DNA from: Omphiscola glabra
Lineage: Eukaryota > Mollusca > Gastropoda > Lymnaeidae
Length of the DNA stretch: 64,000 bases
Direction: 5' to 3'
Assembly: GCA_964017045.1 (NCBI GenBank)
Contig: OZ024806.1
Coordinates: 4,732,488 to 4,796,487 of the forward strand
Notes under the pieces: model-generated
Databases searched by the model: none
Told to the model about the DNA's origin: nothing
The model's input: the letters and a program-made list of their open reading frames with translations, nothing else
Program-made: the position numbers and the translations under genes
In this document: positions 54,284 through 64,000 of the stretch, one piece after another
How positions within the stretch are numbered: position 1 is the first letter of the stretch
Layout of the letters: every line of letters begins with the position of its first letter

Positions 54284-54553
54284 ACGTCAGAGCCATGGCT
54301 ATGTGCACATGCCATCTACGCCAATGTCCTGAGCACACATGACATCTATGCCCATGTCCTGAGCACACATGACATCTATGCCCATGCTATGAGCAGTACT
54401 GCGTGTGATAAGAATGAGAAGGCCGAAGATGTACAACGCGGACTCAGTGGCAAGGATGGGCGAGAGAATTCTTCATACGATCATCATGGCAGGGGCGACG
54501 CCCTGCGCCACAGGGGAGATAACAGCGTCATTTTATTGGGATATAGATCGAGG
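54284..54553 (+). CDS. Candidate internal exon, 90 codons, with decapeptide repeat
   Basis: caactgcag precedes 54284 and a consensus donor (gtgagtat) follows 54553. The exon is exactly 270 bases and phase 0 on both sides. It reads TSEPWLCAHAIYANVLS, then THDIYAHVLSTHDIYAHAMS (a 30-base DNA repeat), CDKNEKAEDVQRGLSGKDGR, DHHGRGDALRHR and GDNSVILLGYRSR. The second half has the mixed charge of a real protein. The pyrimidine content before the acceptor is modest; the frame also extends upstream to an ATG at 54251, so the 5' boundary is uncertain. No family recognised. It could follow the exon at 32189-32242, which also ends in phase 0. Confidence 0.4.
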
Positions 54554-54569
54554 GTGAGTATCAAATCGA

Positions 54570-55310
54570 GTGGTCAGAGGTGTCTGGAGTAGGGAGAAAG
54601 AGAGGGGCGGAGTGGGTTTGTGTGAATGGTCAGATGAGTGTGGAATAAGAAGAAAGAGAGGGGCGGAGTGGGTTTGTGTGAATGGTCAGATGAGTGTGGA
54701 ATAAGAAGAAAGAGAGGGGCGGAGTGGGTTTGTGTGAATGGTCAGATGAGTGTGGAGTAGGGAGAAAGAGAGGGGCGGAGTGGGTTTGTGTGAATTGTAA
54801 AAGGAGTGTGGAGTAGGGAGAAAGAGAGGGGCGGAGTGGGTTTGTGTGAATTGTAAAGGGAGTGTGGAGTAGGGAGAAAGAGAGGGGCGGAGTGGGTTTG
54901 TGTGAATTGTAAAGGGAGTGTGGAGTAGGGAGAAAGAGAGGGGCGGAGTGGGTTTGTGTGAATTGTAAAGGGAGTGTGGAGTAGGGAGAAAGAGAGGGGC
55001 GGAGTGGGTTTGTGTGAATTGTAAAGGGAGTGTGGAGTAGAGAGAAAAGAGAGGGGCGGAGTGGGTTTGTGTGAATTGTAAAGGGAGTGTGGAGTAGGGA
55101 GAAAGAGAGGGGCGGAGTGGGTTTGTGTGAATGGTCAGATGAGTGTGGAATAAGAAGAAAGAGAGGGGCGGAGTGGGTTTGTGTGAATGGTCAGATGAGT
55201 GTGGAATAAGAAGAAAGAGAGGGGCGGAGTGGGTTTGTGTGAATGGTCAGATGAGTGTGGAATAAGAAGAAAGAGAGGGGCGGAGTGGGTTTGTGTGAAT
55301 GGTCAGAAAG
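54570..55310. repeat. 56-base minisatellite, about 13 copies in an A-B-A arrangement
   Basis: All units share gaaagagaggggcggagtgg and gtttgtgtgaat. Type A continues ggtcagatgagtgtggaata; type B continues tgtaaagggagtgtggag. A units lie on both sides of a central run of B units. It starts about 16 bases after the donor at 54554, so it would be intronic. Confidence 0.95.
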
Positions 55311-55431
55311 AGTCCTCCGATGTAATTTTTTCCTAGTATGTTTTGTGGACATAGTAATTTATCTCGGCCAATGTATTGTTTTTGGGTAATTGAATATGTA
55401 CAGGAAGTTAATTAGATAATTGAGGTCATGC

Positions 55432-55465
<34 letters not shown>

Positions 55466-55807
55466 AGAGCGGATGGTATGGCCATGATAGAAGTACGATT
55501 TTGTGTGCTGGGACAGTAATTCATTTTTTCATCTTATAACATCTCGTTTGAAACTGTGTGATATTACGTGTGTGGAGTAATAAGACAACATATTAGTTTT
55601 CTCCAGTATAGGAGACTTTATTATTATTGTGAAATATATCAAGTAATGAATACATATTATAGTGATGGCTAACCTTGTCTGACTCGAGTTATTGAAGATA
55701 ACAGTGACTAATTAAGCACCATAGAAGCAAGTTAATACATCCTAATACATCCTAATACATTCATCTCACAAGTAGAATGTAACATAACCACGCCAAATAA
55801 TGATGTT
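55311..55807. other. AT-rich sequence with a (GA) run
   Basis: (GA)n at about 55436-55462. No gene seen. Confidence 0.4.
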
Positions 55808-56665
55808 ACAGGATGAGTGTATGTGGGATGAGTGTATGGGATGAGTGTATGGGATGAGTGTATGGGATGAGTGTTTGGGATGAGTGTATGGGATGAGTGT
55901 ATGTGTGATGAGTGTATGGGATGAGTGTTTGGGATGAGTGTATGGGATGAGTGTTTGGGATGAGTGTATGGGATGAGTGTTTGGGATGAGTGTATGGGAT
56001 GAGTGTATGGGATGAGTGTTTGGGATGAGTGTATGGGATGAGTGTTTGGGATGAGTGTTTGGGATGAGTGTATGGGATGAGTGTTTGGGATGAGTGTTTG
56101 GGATGAGTGTATGGGATGAGTGTTTGGGATGAGTGTATGGGATGAGTGTTTGGGATGAGTGTATGGGATGAGTGTTTGGGATGAGTGTATGGGATGAGTG
56201 TTTGGGATGAGTGTATGGGATGAGTGTTTGGGATGAGTGTTTGGGATGAGTGTATGGGATGAGTGTTTGGGATGAGTGTATGGGATGAGTGTTTGGGATG
56301 AGTGTTTGGGATGAGTGTATGGGATGAGTGTTTGGGATGAGTGTATGGGATGAGTGTTTGGGATGAGTGTATGGGATGAGTGTTTGGGATGAGTGTTTGG
56401 GATGAGTGTATGGGATGAGTGTTTGGGATGAGTGTATGTGTGATGAGTGTATGGGATGAGTGTTTGGGATGAGTGTATGGGATGAGTGTATGGGATAAGT
56501 GTATGGGATGAGTGTATGGGATAAGTGTATGGGATGAGCATATGGGATGAGCATATGGGATGAGCGTATGGGATGAGCGTATGGGATTAGTGTATGGGAT
56601 GAGTGTATGGGATTAGTGTATGGGAGAGTGTATGGGACGAGTGTACGGGATGAGTGTATGGAATG
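55808..56665. repeat. 13-base minisatellite, about 66 copies of two alternating types
   Basis: Units gggatgagtgtat and gggatgagtgttt alternate in 26- and 39-base patterns through the core. The right edge has only tat types with decay (agcat, agcgt). Minus frames of about 260 codons (HPIHSSQTLIP) are artefacts of three units making 39 bases. Confidence 0.95.
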
Positions 56666-57074
56666 GAGTGGTGAGTTAGTGAGAGAAATGCAGTGCTAGA
56701 ATTTACTCTTGATGCTTGTTTGTTTATAATTATTATTTTATAAACGGACAAACATTTAATCGAATGTTTCATTACAATTCTAAGACTGTTCTTTTAATTG
56801 TGTAATATACACTTATGCGTGGCAGTCCACTGAGCTGGGCTGTGGCTGTAGCTGTGGCTGTGGCTGTGGTCGTGGTACTTTGTTGTATCAACTAGCGTTT
56901 CTTGATAAATAACTGATCTCAGTACTCAGCCAACAGCTCTCAAAACTCAGCCAACAGCTCTCAAAACTCAGTCAACAACTCTTTGACATCTCCTTGATCT
57001 TTTTGTTCAGCTTACTATAGATTTAATGCGTTCTATCTTTGCAATGAACCCAGGAGTCGGAGAATCTATTTTTT
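56666..57074. other. Unassigned sequence with two short repeats
   Basis: ggctgt hexamer repeats (56835-56872) and a 21-base actcagccaacagctctcaa repeat in three copies (56930-56990). Confidence 0.5.
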
Positions 57075-57556
57075 TTAGTACGACTATGCTTGGATTTTCA
57101 TCCTGTAGTACGACTACATTGAATGTTCACCCTGTAGTACGACTACATTGAATGTTCACCCTGTAGTACGACTACATTGAATGTTCACCCTGTAGTACGA
57201 CTACATTGAATGTTCACCCTGTAGTACGACTACATTGAATGTTCACCCTGTAGTACGACTACATTGAATGTTCACCCTGTAGTACGACTACATTGAATGT
57301 TCACCCTGTAGTACGACTACATTGAATGTTCACCCTGTAGTACGACTACATTGAATGTTCACCCTGTAGTACGACTACATTGAATGTTCATCCTGTAGTA
57401 CGACTACATTGAATGTTCATCCTGTAGTACGACTACATTGAATGTTCACCCTGTAGTACGACTACATTGAATGTTCACCCTGTAGTACGACTACATTGAA
57501 TGTTCACCCTGTAGTACGACTACATTGAATGTTCATCCTGTAGTATGACTACATTG
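57075..57556. repeat. 29-base minisatellite, about 17 copies
   Basis: Units of gtagtacgactacattgaat plus gttcaccct. The last unit runs into a LINE fragment. A diverged unit-like sequence (agtacgaccatgtttgaatg) reappears at 57828 after the LINE. Confidence 0.94.
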
Positions 57557-57835
57557 AAGTCAACAAATGGGAGATCATTGCCGAACAACGTTCCAGCTGG
57601 CGAACGGCAGTGTATGAAGGAGTGAAAAGGGCAGAAGATGGGCGGAACAAAGCCCTTGCAACAAAAAGAACAGCACGGAAGGCCAAAATTAACCAGGAAT
57701 CATCATTCTCCTGTGTGAAATGCAGACGAGATTGTCACTCCAGGATTGGCCTAGTGAGCCACTCGTCGAAGTGTAGGACTACAATATAGCTACTCCATCG
57801 TCTCGTGAAGACGGAAGGATGCCATACAGTACGAC
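57557..57835 (+). pseudogene. LINE C-terminal fragment with C2H2 zinc finger
   Basis: An open plus frame reads VNKWEIIAEQRSSWRTAVYE, then GVKRAEDGRNKALATKR, TARKAKINQES and FSCVKCRRDCHSRIGLVSHS, SKCRTTI and a stop at 57787-57789. The W...A..R..WR..V.EG block followed by a C-x2-C-x8-RIGL-x-SH-x-x-C-like finger closes the reverse transcriptase frame in one animal LINE group. The 3' part (catcgtctcgtgaagacgg) is its untranslated end. It is 5'-truncated with no catalytic domain. Repeat-like sequence on both sides suggests insertion into the 29-base array. Confidence 0.85.
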
Positions 57836-58004
57836 CATGTTTGAATGTTCATCCTGTTCAAACAAGCACATTCCACCACAACGGTTTGAGACCTGTTGAC
57901 GAAGATGAACTATTAGGAAAGCTAAGAACCGTTGACACTGTGGCGGGCCAAGGGACGAAATCAGATCGGACGATAAGGGTTGTCGTCCTTTGTAGTGTAC
58001 TTAC

Positions 58005-58084
58005 ATGCAGGTTGCTGTCCCTCGGGTCACATTCCACAAATAGCTCGCCCCAGAATGGGGTAGCAGAGGCGGTAATCTTATCCC
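58005..58084 (-). CDS. Candidate internal exon with an FWGE motif
   Basis: On minus, gaccaccag precedes the exon and a consensus donor (gtaagtac) follows the last codon CAT. The 80-base exon has two bases then 26 codons reading DKITASATPFWGELFVECDP then RDSNLH. A PFWGE.F-type motif followed by a few residues and L.V is found in C2 domains of Ras GTPase-activating proteins (established knowledge, recalled from memory). Twenty-six residues are too few for a firm family call. The frame continues into the presumed intron (total 57858-58100), so boundaries depend on the splice sites. The pyrimidine tract is weak. Confidence 0.35.
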
Positions 58085-58214
58085 CTGGTGGTCGGGCCAC
58101 TTAGAGCTTAGGGTCTGGTTTGGGGGGAACAATGCGATACTTGGGGTGTCTGTTGGTGACGTAGAGATAGGGGCGCCTAGGGCACCTAGAGGACAGAATC
58201 TGGACGGATTACAG

Positions 58215-58765
58215 TTTGAACATTAAATCTCTCTCTCTCTCTCTCCCCTCCCTCTCTCCTTTTTTCTCTCTCTCTCTCTCTCATTCTCTATCCCCTTCTC
58301 TCTCTCTCATCTCTCTCTTTCCCCTTCTCCTTATATCATTTCTCTCTTCTCTCATTCCCACTCTCTCCTTTTCTCTCTCATCTGTCTCTCATTTTCTCTC
58401 TCCCCATATCTCTATCTCTCTCCCCTTATCTCTATCTCTCTCTCATATCTCTCCTTCTCTCTCTTCCCTCACAATGTATCTCTCCTTTTCTCTATCTCCT
58501 TTTCTCTCCTTCTCTCTCTAATTCTCTCTCTCACTCTCTTTTTCTCATTCTCTCTCTCCTTTTCTCTCCTCTCAATATCTCCTTTTCTCTCTCTCCTATT
58601 CTCATTCTCCCTTTCTCTCCTTCTCTCTCCTTCTCACTCCTTTCTCTCCTTCTCTCTCTTATTCTCTCTCCTATCTCTTTTATTATCTCCTTCTCTCTCT
58701 CCTTCTCTCTCTCTCTCTCATTCTCTCTCTCATCCCTCTCTCTCTCTCTCTCCTCTCTCTCAACC
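58215..58765. repeat. (TC)n-rich low-complexity tract
   Basis: Imperfect tctctctctc with cct, att and cat interruptions. Open frames on both strands are artefacts. Confidence 0.95.
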
Positions 58766-58967
58766 ACTGACTCTGTAACAGTAAGGTCAGTTACAGAAGT
58801 GAACACAGTGTCCAGTACATAAGAAAATGATGTAATTGACCACTGATCGCTAATACATGTCACGTGATACAATAAAAGTCGCGTGGTTCTCTTCTGGCGA
58901 CTGTCCCATCTTACCTACTCCACACTGGGGTCACCAAGGACAACTGCACCAGTTTAGTTCAACCCAC

Positions 58968-59240
58968 CCCCTCATAGACCCACCTCCAGATACACCCACC
59001 CCTCATAGACCCACCTCCAGATACACCCACCCCCTCATAGACCCACCTCCAGATACACCCACCCCCTCATAGACCCACCTCCAGATACACCCACCCCCTC
59101 ATAGACCCACCTCCAGATACACCCACCCCCTCATAGACCCACCTCCAGATACACCCACCCCCTCATAGACCCACCTCCAGATACACCCACCCCCTCATAG
59201 ACCCACCTCCAGATACACCCACCCCTTCATACGCCCACCC
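58968..59240. repeat. 31-32-base minisatellite, about 9 copies
   Basis: Units of ctcatagacccacctccag plus atacacccacccc. Confidence 0.95.
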
Positions 59241-59285
59241 CCTGAGAGCCTTCCTCAAGTTCAATAACACCCCATATATACGCCA

Positions 59286-60208
59286 ACATGACTGCTGAAA
59301 CCACATGACTGCTGAAACCACATGACTGCTGAAACCACATGACTGCTGAAACCACATGACTGCTGAAACCACATGACTGCTGAAACCACATGACTGCTGA
59401 AACCACATGACTGCTGAATCAACATGATTGCTGAAACCACATGACTTCCGAAACCACAAGACTGTGAAACCACATAACTGTTGAAACCAAATGACTGTAA
59501 AAACCACATGACTGTAAAACCCCATGACCGATTAGACCATATGACTGTGAAACCACATGACTGTGAAATCCCTTGACTGTGAAACCAATGACAGATTAGA
59601 CCACATGACTGTGAAACCACATGACTATAGAGACTACATGACTGTTGAGACCACATGAATGCTGAAACCACATGACCGTTGAAACCACATGACTGTGAAA
59701 CCACATGACTGTTGAGACCACATGACTGCTGAAACCACATGACTGCTGAAACCACATGACTGCTGAAACCACATGACTGTTGAAACCACATGACTGTGAA
59801 ACCACATGACTGTGAAACCACATGACTGTGAAACCACATGACGGTTGAAACCACATGACTGTTGAAAACTACATTACTGTTGAGAACCACATGACTGTGA
59901 AACTACATGACTGTGAAATGACATGACTGTGACACCACATAACTGTTGAAACCACATGACTGCCGAAACAACATGACTGTTGAAACCAAATGACTGTATA
60001 AACCACATGACTGATAAGACCACATGACTGCTGAAACCACATGACTGCTGAAACCACATGACTGCTGAAATCGCATGACTGTTGAAACCACATGACTGTG
60101 AAACCACATGACTGATTGCACCACATGACTGTGAAACCACATGACTGTAAAACCACATGACTGATTAGACCACATGACTGTTGAAAACTACATGACTGTT
60201 GAGAACCA
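59286..60208. repeat. 17-base minisatellite, about 55 copies
   Basis: Units of accacatgactgctgaa with ctgttgaa, ctgtgaa (16 bases) and ctgattag variants. The left tenth is uniform and the remainder mixed. Minus frames up to 209 codons (SHVVSAVMWFQQSC) are artefacts. Confidence 0.94.
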
Positions 60209-60889
60209 ACAAACAATATATTACAGTATATCAAATAAAATTGTTTCTCGTTATTTCTTATAACTGTAACAAAAATTGTCTCTCGACTTCAGTCCCCCCC
60301 CCCCCACCCTTTTTTTTTCACACACACAAAACAAAACAAAAATATTATTTCCCACTAATAATGTTTACGTCATCTCTCCCTTAACAAATTGATCGGTTAG
60401 AAGAGACATAACGTTCATTATGTACATAACGTTCATTGCCGTTATGACTTAACTGTGTCGAACCATAATCCATGTTTAGATGTATAACAATGTTAAGCAT
60501 CACGAGCTATATTATTAAATCCATTATGTCATCAAAACTCAACGTGGCCAAATTGACCAGTGTCCGTCTTATAAGAAATAATGACCCCCCCCCCCCCCAA
60601 CACATCTTGTAAAACTTCCACATATTTCAACCCCTCCCACGAGACAGAAACAAACTCTCCATTCTCTTCAATGACCACTCCCCCCTCCCACGAGACAGGA
60701 ACTAACTCTCCATTCTCTTCAATGACCCCCCCCCCCCCCCCCAAGTAATTTCTTTCGTCTTTGAGGCCCCCCATTTTATTATTTTTTAAAGACCTTTTCT
60801 GCCATGGGGTCCAATGTCGATTGTTGAGGACCACTGCCCTGAACGAACACATACACAAACAAAAGCACAAAATTCTTGGCGAGGAAATG
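60209..60889. other. Unassigned sequence with C-rich runs
   Basis: C runs at about 60294, 60586 and 60727, a two-copy taacgttcatt motif (60410-60436) and a two-copy segment cccctcccacgagacag (60632 and 60682). No gene recognised. Confidence 0.4.
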
Positions 60890-61378
60890 CGTCACTGTGT
60901 GGCTGGCCCCATGCGTCACTGTGTGTCTGGCCCCATGCGTCATTGTGTGGCTGGCCCCATGCGTCACCGTGTTACTGGCCCTATACGTCACTGTGTGGCT
61001 GGCCCCATGCATCACTGTGTGGCTGGCCCCATGCATCATTTTTGTGGCTGGCCCCATGCGTCACTGTGTCGCTGGCCCCATACGTCACTGTGTGGCTGGC
61101 CCCATGCATCATTGTGTGGCTGGCCCCATGCGTCACTGTGTCGCTGGCCCATGCGTCACTGTGTGGATGGCCCCATGCGTCACTGGGAGGCTGGCCCCAT
61201 GTATCACTGTGTGGCTGGCCCCTTGTGTCATTGTGTGGCTGGCCCCATGTGTCACTGTGTGGCTGGCCCCATGTGTCATTGTGTGGCTGGCCCCATGTGT
61301 CATTGTGTGGCTGGCCCCATACGTCACTGTGTGACTGGCCTCATGCGTCACTGTGTGGCTGGCCCCATGCGTCAGTTA
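60890..61378. repeat. 24-base minisatellite, about 20 copies
   Basis: Units of gtcactgtgtggctggcccc plus atgc. Plus frames of about 200 codons (MRHCVAGP) are artefacts. A separate 25-base motif (tagagacaatctacactcag) is duplicated at 61376-61424. Confidence 0.94.
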
Positions 61379-61458
61379 GAGACAATCTACACTCAGGTTT
61401 AGAGACAATCTACACTCAGGGTTAGAGAACTTTGAGAATGTTTTCAGCTAGATTTTTG

Positions 61459-61757
61459 CGTATCCGGAAATTTGATCGAAAGAAATTTGGTCGACGGAAA
61501 ATTGATCGACGGAAATTTGATCGAACGGAAATTTGGTCGAATCGTTTTTTTAATTTATACGTTAAAATTTTGCGTCAAATTTCTGTTTGAACGCATTATT
61601 TTGTTTTACTATATAGTATAGTGCGTTCAAAAAGAAATTTGACGAAAATTTTAACTTTTGGAATGAAAAAATGATTCGACCAAATTTCCGTTCGATCAAT
61701 TTACCGTCGATCAATTTTCCGTCGACGAAATTTCTTTCGATCAAATTTCCGGTAACC
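61459..61757. mobile_element. Foldback DNA element, copy 2, with 9-base duplication (MULE-like)
   Basis: The left arm (tatccggaaatttgatcg, aaagaaatttggtcgacgg) and right arm (gtcgacgaaatttctttcg, atcaaatttccggtaacc) are inverted copies. The centre pairs gcgtcaaatttctgtttgaa with ttcaaaaagaaatttgacg. agatttttg flanks both sides (61450-61458 and 61758-61766). A 9-base duplication is typical of Mutator-like elements. Arms contain repeated ggaaattt and gatcga words. Confidence 0.82.
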
Positions 61758-61837
61758 AGATTTTTGTTGTCGTACATCTCTATAGACATCCATTCGGTTG
61801 GATTGTTTAATTTGTACATAACGGTTCAATCCAGTGT

Positions 61838-62068
61838 CTGCTGTGATGTGTTTGTCTTCTGGGATGTGTTCATCTTCTGTGATGTGTTTGTCTTCTGTGA
61901 TGTGTTTGTCTTCTGTGATGTGTTCATCTTATGTGATGTGTTTGTCTTCGTGATGTGTTTGTCTTCTGTGATGTGTTTGTCTTCTGTGATGTGTTTGTCT
62001 TCTGTGATGAGTTTGTCTTCTGTGATGTGTTTGTCTTCTGTGATGTGTTTGTCTTCTGTGATGTGTGG
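61838..62068. repeat. 18-base minisatellite, about 13 copies
   Basis: Units of tcttctgtgatgtgtttg. Confidence 0.94.
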
Positions 62069-62399
62069 TAGTTAATAAAAGCAGGAAAGCTAGTACACTA
62101 ATATCTTAGCTGCCTACGGTTCTCAAAAAGTTACTTGAATGAATAGTTTGTTGAATCTTTTTGTTTTAAGGAAATAAATACTGCAAACTATTTTATTGAT
62201 GGAGGGATGAGGAGGGATGGGGGTATGAGGAGGGATGGATGGTAGACAGTAAAGTGTGGTGGTAAATAAAGGAAAGGGTTAAGCCGCTAATGAAAGAGGG
62301 GCGGGTTAAGGGAGGGTTGCTGGAATTGGGGGAGGGATGAGTTAAAGGGGTCAAGGGAAGGGGTGATTTGGGACGAATGAGGAAAGGCGAGAGGAGGTT
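62069..62399. other. Unassigned sequence, G/A-rich on the right
   Basis: gaggagggatggggg-like sequence (62200-62395). No gene seen. Confidence 0.4.
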
Positions 62400-64000
62400 T
62401 ACAGGGAACCCCACTTTGAGACCACTTGCCAAAACAGCACACAACATGACACTTTGAGACCACTTGCCAACCCAGCACACAACATGACACTTTGAGACCA
62501 CTTGCCAACACAGTACACAACATGACACTTTGAGACCACTTGCCAACACAGTACACAACATGACACTTTGAGATCACTTGCCAACACAGTACACAACAAC
62601 ATCACGCTTTGAGACCACTTGCCAACACAGCACACAACATGACACTTTGAGACCACTTGCCAACACAGCACACAACATGACACTTTGAGACCACTTGCCA
62701 ACACAGTACACAACAACATGACACTTTGAGACCACTGGCCAACACAGCACACAACAACATGACACTTTGAGACCACTTGCCAACACAGTACACAACAACA
62801 TGACACTTTGAGACCACTTGCCAACACAGCACACAACATGACACTTTGAGACCACTTGCCAAACACAGTACACAACAACATGACACTTTGAGACCACTTG
62901 CCAACACAGCACACAATATGACACTTTGAGACCACTTGCCAACCCAGCACACAACATGACACTTTGAGACCACTTGCCAACACAGTACACAACATGACAC
63001 TTTGAGACAACTTGCCAACACAGCACACAACATGACACTTTGAGACCACTTGCCAAGACAGCACACAAGAACATGACACTTTGAGACCACTTGCCAACAC
63101 AGCACACAACATGACACTTTGAGACCACTTGCCAACACAGCACACAACATGACACTTTGAGACCACTTGCCAACCCAGCACACAACATGACACTTTGAGA
63201 CCACTTGCCAACACAGCACACAACATGACACTTTGAGACCACTTGCCAACACAGTACACAACAACATGACACTTTGAGACCACTTGCCAACACAGCACAC
63301 AACAACATGACACTTTGAGACCACTTGCAAACACAGTACACAACAACATGACACTTTGAGACCACTTGCCAACACAGCACACAACATGACACTTTGAGAC
63401 CACTTGCCAACACAGCACACAACATGACACTTTGAGACCACTTGCCAACACAGTACACAACAACATGACACTTTGAGACCACTTGCCAACACAGCACACA
63501 ACAACATGACACTTTGAGACCATTTGCCAACCCAGCACACAACATGACACTTTGAGACCACTTGCCAACACAGCACACAACATGACACTTTGAGACCACT
63601 TGCCAACCCAGCACACAACATGACACTTTCAGACCACTTGCCAACACAGCACACAACATGACACTTTGAGACCACTTGCCAACACAGTACACAACATGAC
63701 ACTTTAAGACCACTTGCCAACACAGCACACAACATGACACTTTGAGACCACTTGCCAACCCAGCACACAACATGACACTTTGAGACCACTTGCCAACACA
63801 GCACACAACATGACACTTTGAGACCACTTGCCAACACAGTACACAACAACATGACACTTTGAGACCACTTGCCAACACAGCACACAACAACATGACACTT
63901 TGAGACCACTTGCAAACACAGTACACAACAACATGACACTTTGAGACCACTTGCCAACACAGCACACAACATGACACTTTGAGACCACTTGCCAACACAG
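62400..64000. repeat. 38/41-base minisatellite, about 40 copies, open at the right edge
   Basis: Units of atgacactttgagaccactt followed by gccaacacagcacacaac. Some units have an extra aac, making 41 bases, and variants gtacac and gcaaac. A string of variants around the rare tgcaaac unit (63326) is repeated at 63911, a 585-base internal duplication. Minus frames of 405-474 codons are artefacts. The array continues beyond the window. Confidence 0.96.

Noticed and set aside
62399..63998. Minus frames of 405, 456 and 474 codons rich in Cys, Val and Lys
   Set aside because: Three overlapping frames in the same 38/41-base array cycle through the same peptide, as expected for a stop-free unit.

Overview
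The window looks like animal nuclear DNA, most likely from a mollusc and probably a gastropod. It is AT-rich and gene-poor. It holds decayed LINE reverse transcriptases, a tRNA-headed SINE, hAT-type elements with 8-base target duplications, a Helitron helicase remnant and TTAGGG-like interstitial tracts. There are no bacterial-style operons, rRNA genes, CRISPR arrays or phage genes. The taxon call is inference from element families and general composition, not from a marker gene.

The dominant feature is tandem repetition. More than sixty separate minisatellites with unit lengths of 9 to 56 bases fill roughly 40 percent of the sequence. Many units are multiples of three or lack stops, so they create long open frames (for example 4319-5224, 17162-18160 minus, 47163-48671 and 62574-63998 minus). 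These are low-complexity shadows on both strands and I do not call them genes.

Between the arrays lies a nested set of mobile elements. 2506-3820 is a hAT element with an exact 8-base duplication and a transposase remnant. 6755-7470 and 8575-9214 are two LINE 3' ends, the second split by a SINE (8633-9026). 11382-12161 is a 5'-truncated CR1/L2-like LINE inside a dispersed repeat whose uninterrupted copy is at 41125-41860. 14283-15486 is a third LINE type. 20224-21000 is a Helitron remnant. 27084-27250 is a SPIN-like hAT element. 22190-29435 carries three copies of an AT-rich repeat with long inverted ends. 42024-42401 and 61459-61757 are two foldback elements, the latter with a 9-base duplication. 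44030-44322 is a LINE 3' end with a strong hairpin, followed by a hAT MITE at 44336-44478. 57557-57835 is a LINE end coding a C2H2 finger.

Host gene content is sparse. The best case is a minus-strand reading frame (9888-10751, 287 residues) with a TATA box and a good start context; it codes an apparently disordered protein ending in xxxFP pentapeptide repeats. A plus-strand promoter at 26183 (TATA box, ATG-free first exon, strong splice donor) may lead to a start-codon exon at 32189-32242 and a 270-base exon at 54284-54553. All junctions that can be checked are phase 0, so these may belong to one long gene whose introns hold most of the arrays. Candidate exons of unclear ownership lie at 18282-18399 (strand ambiguous) and 58005-58084 (minus, with a C2-domain-like FWGE motif). 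These exon calls rest on splice signals and reading frame only.
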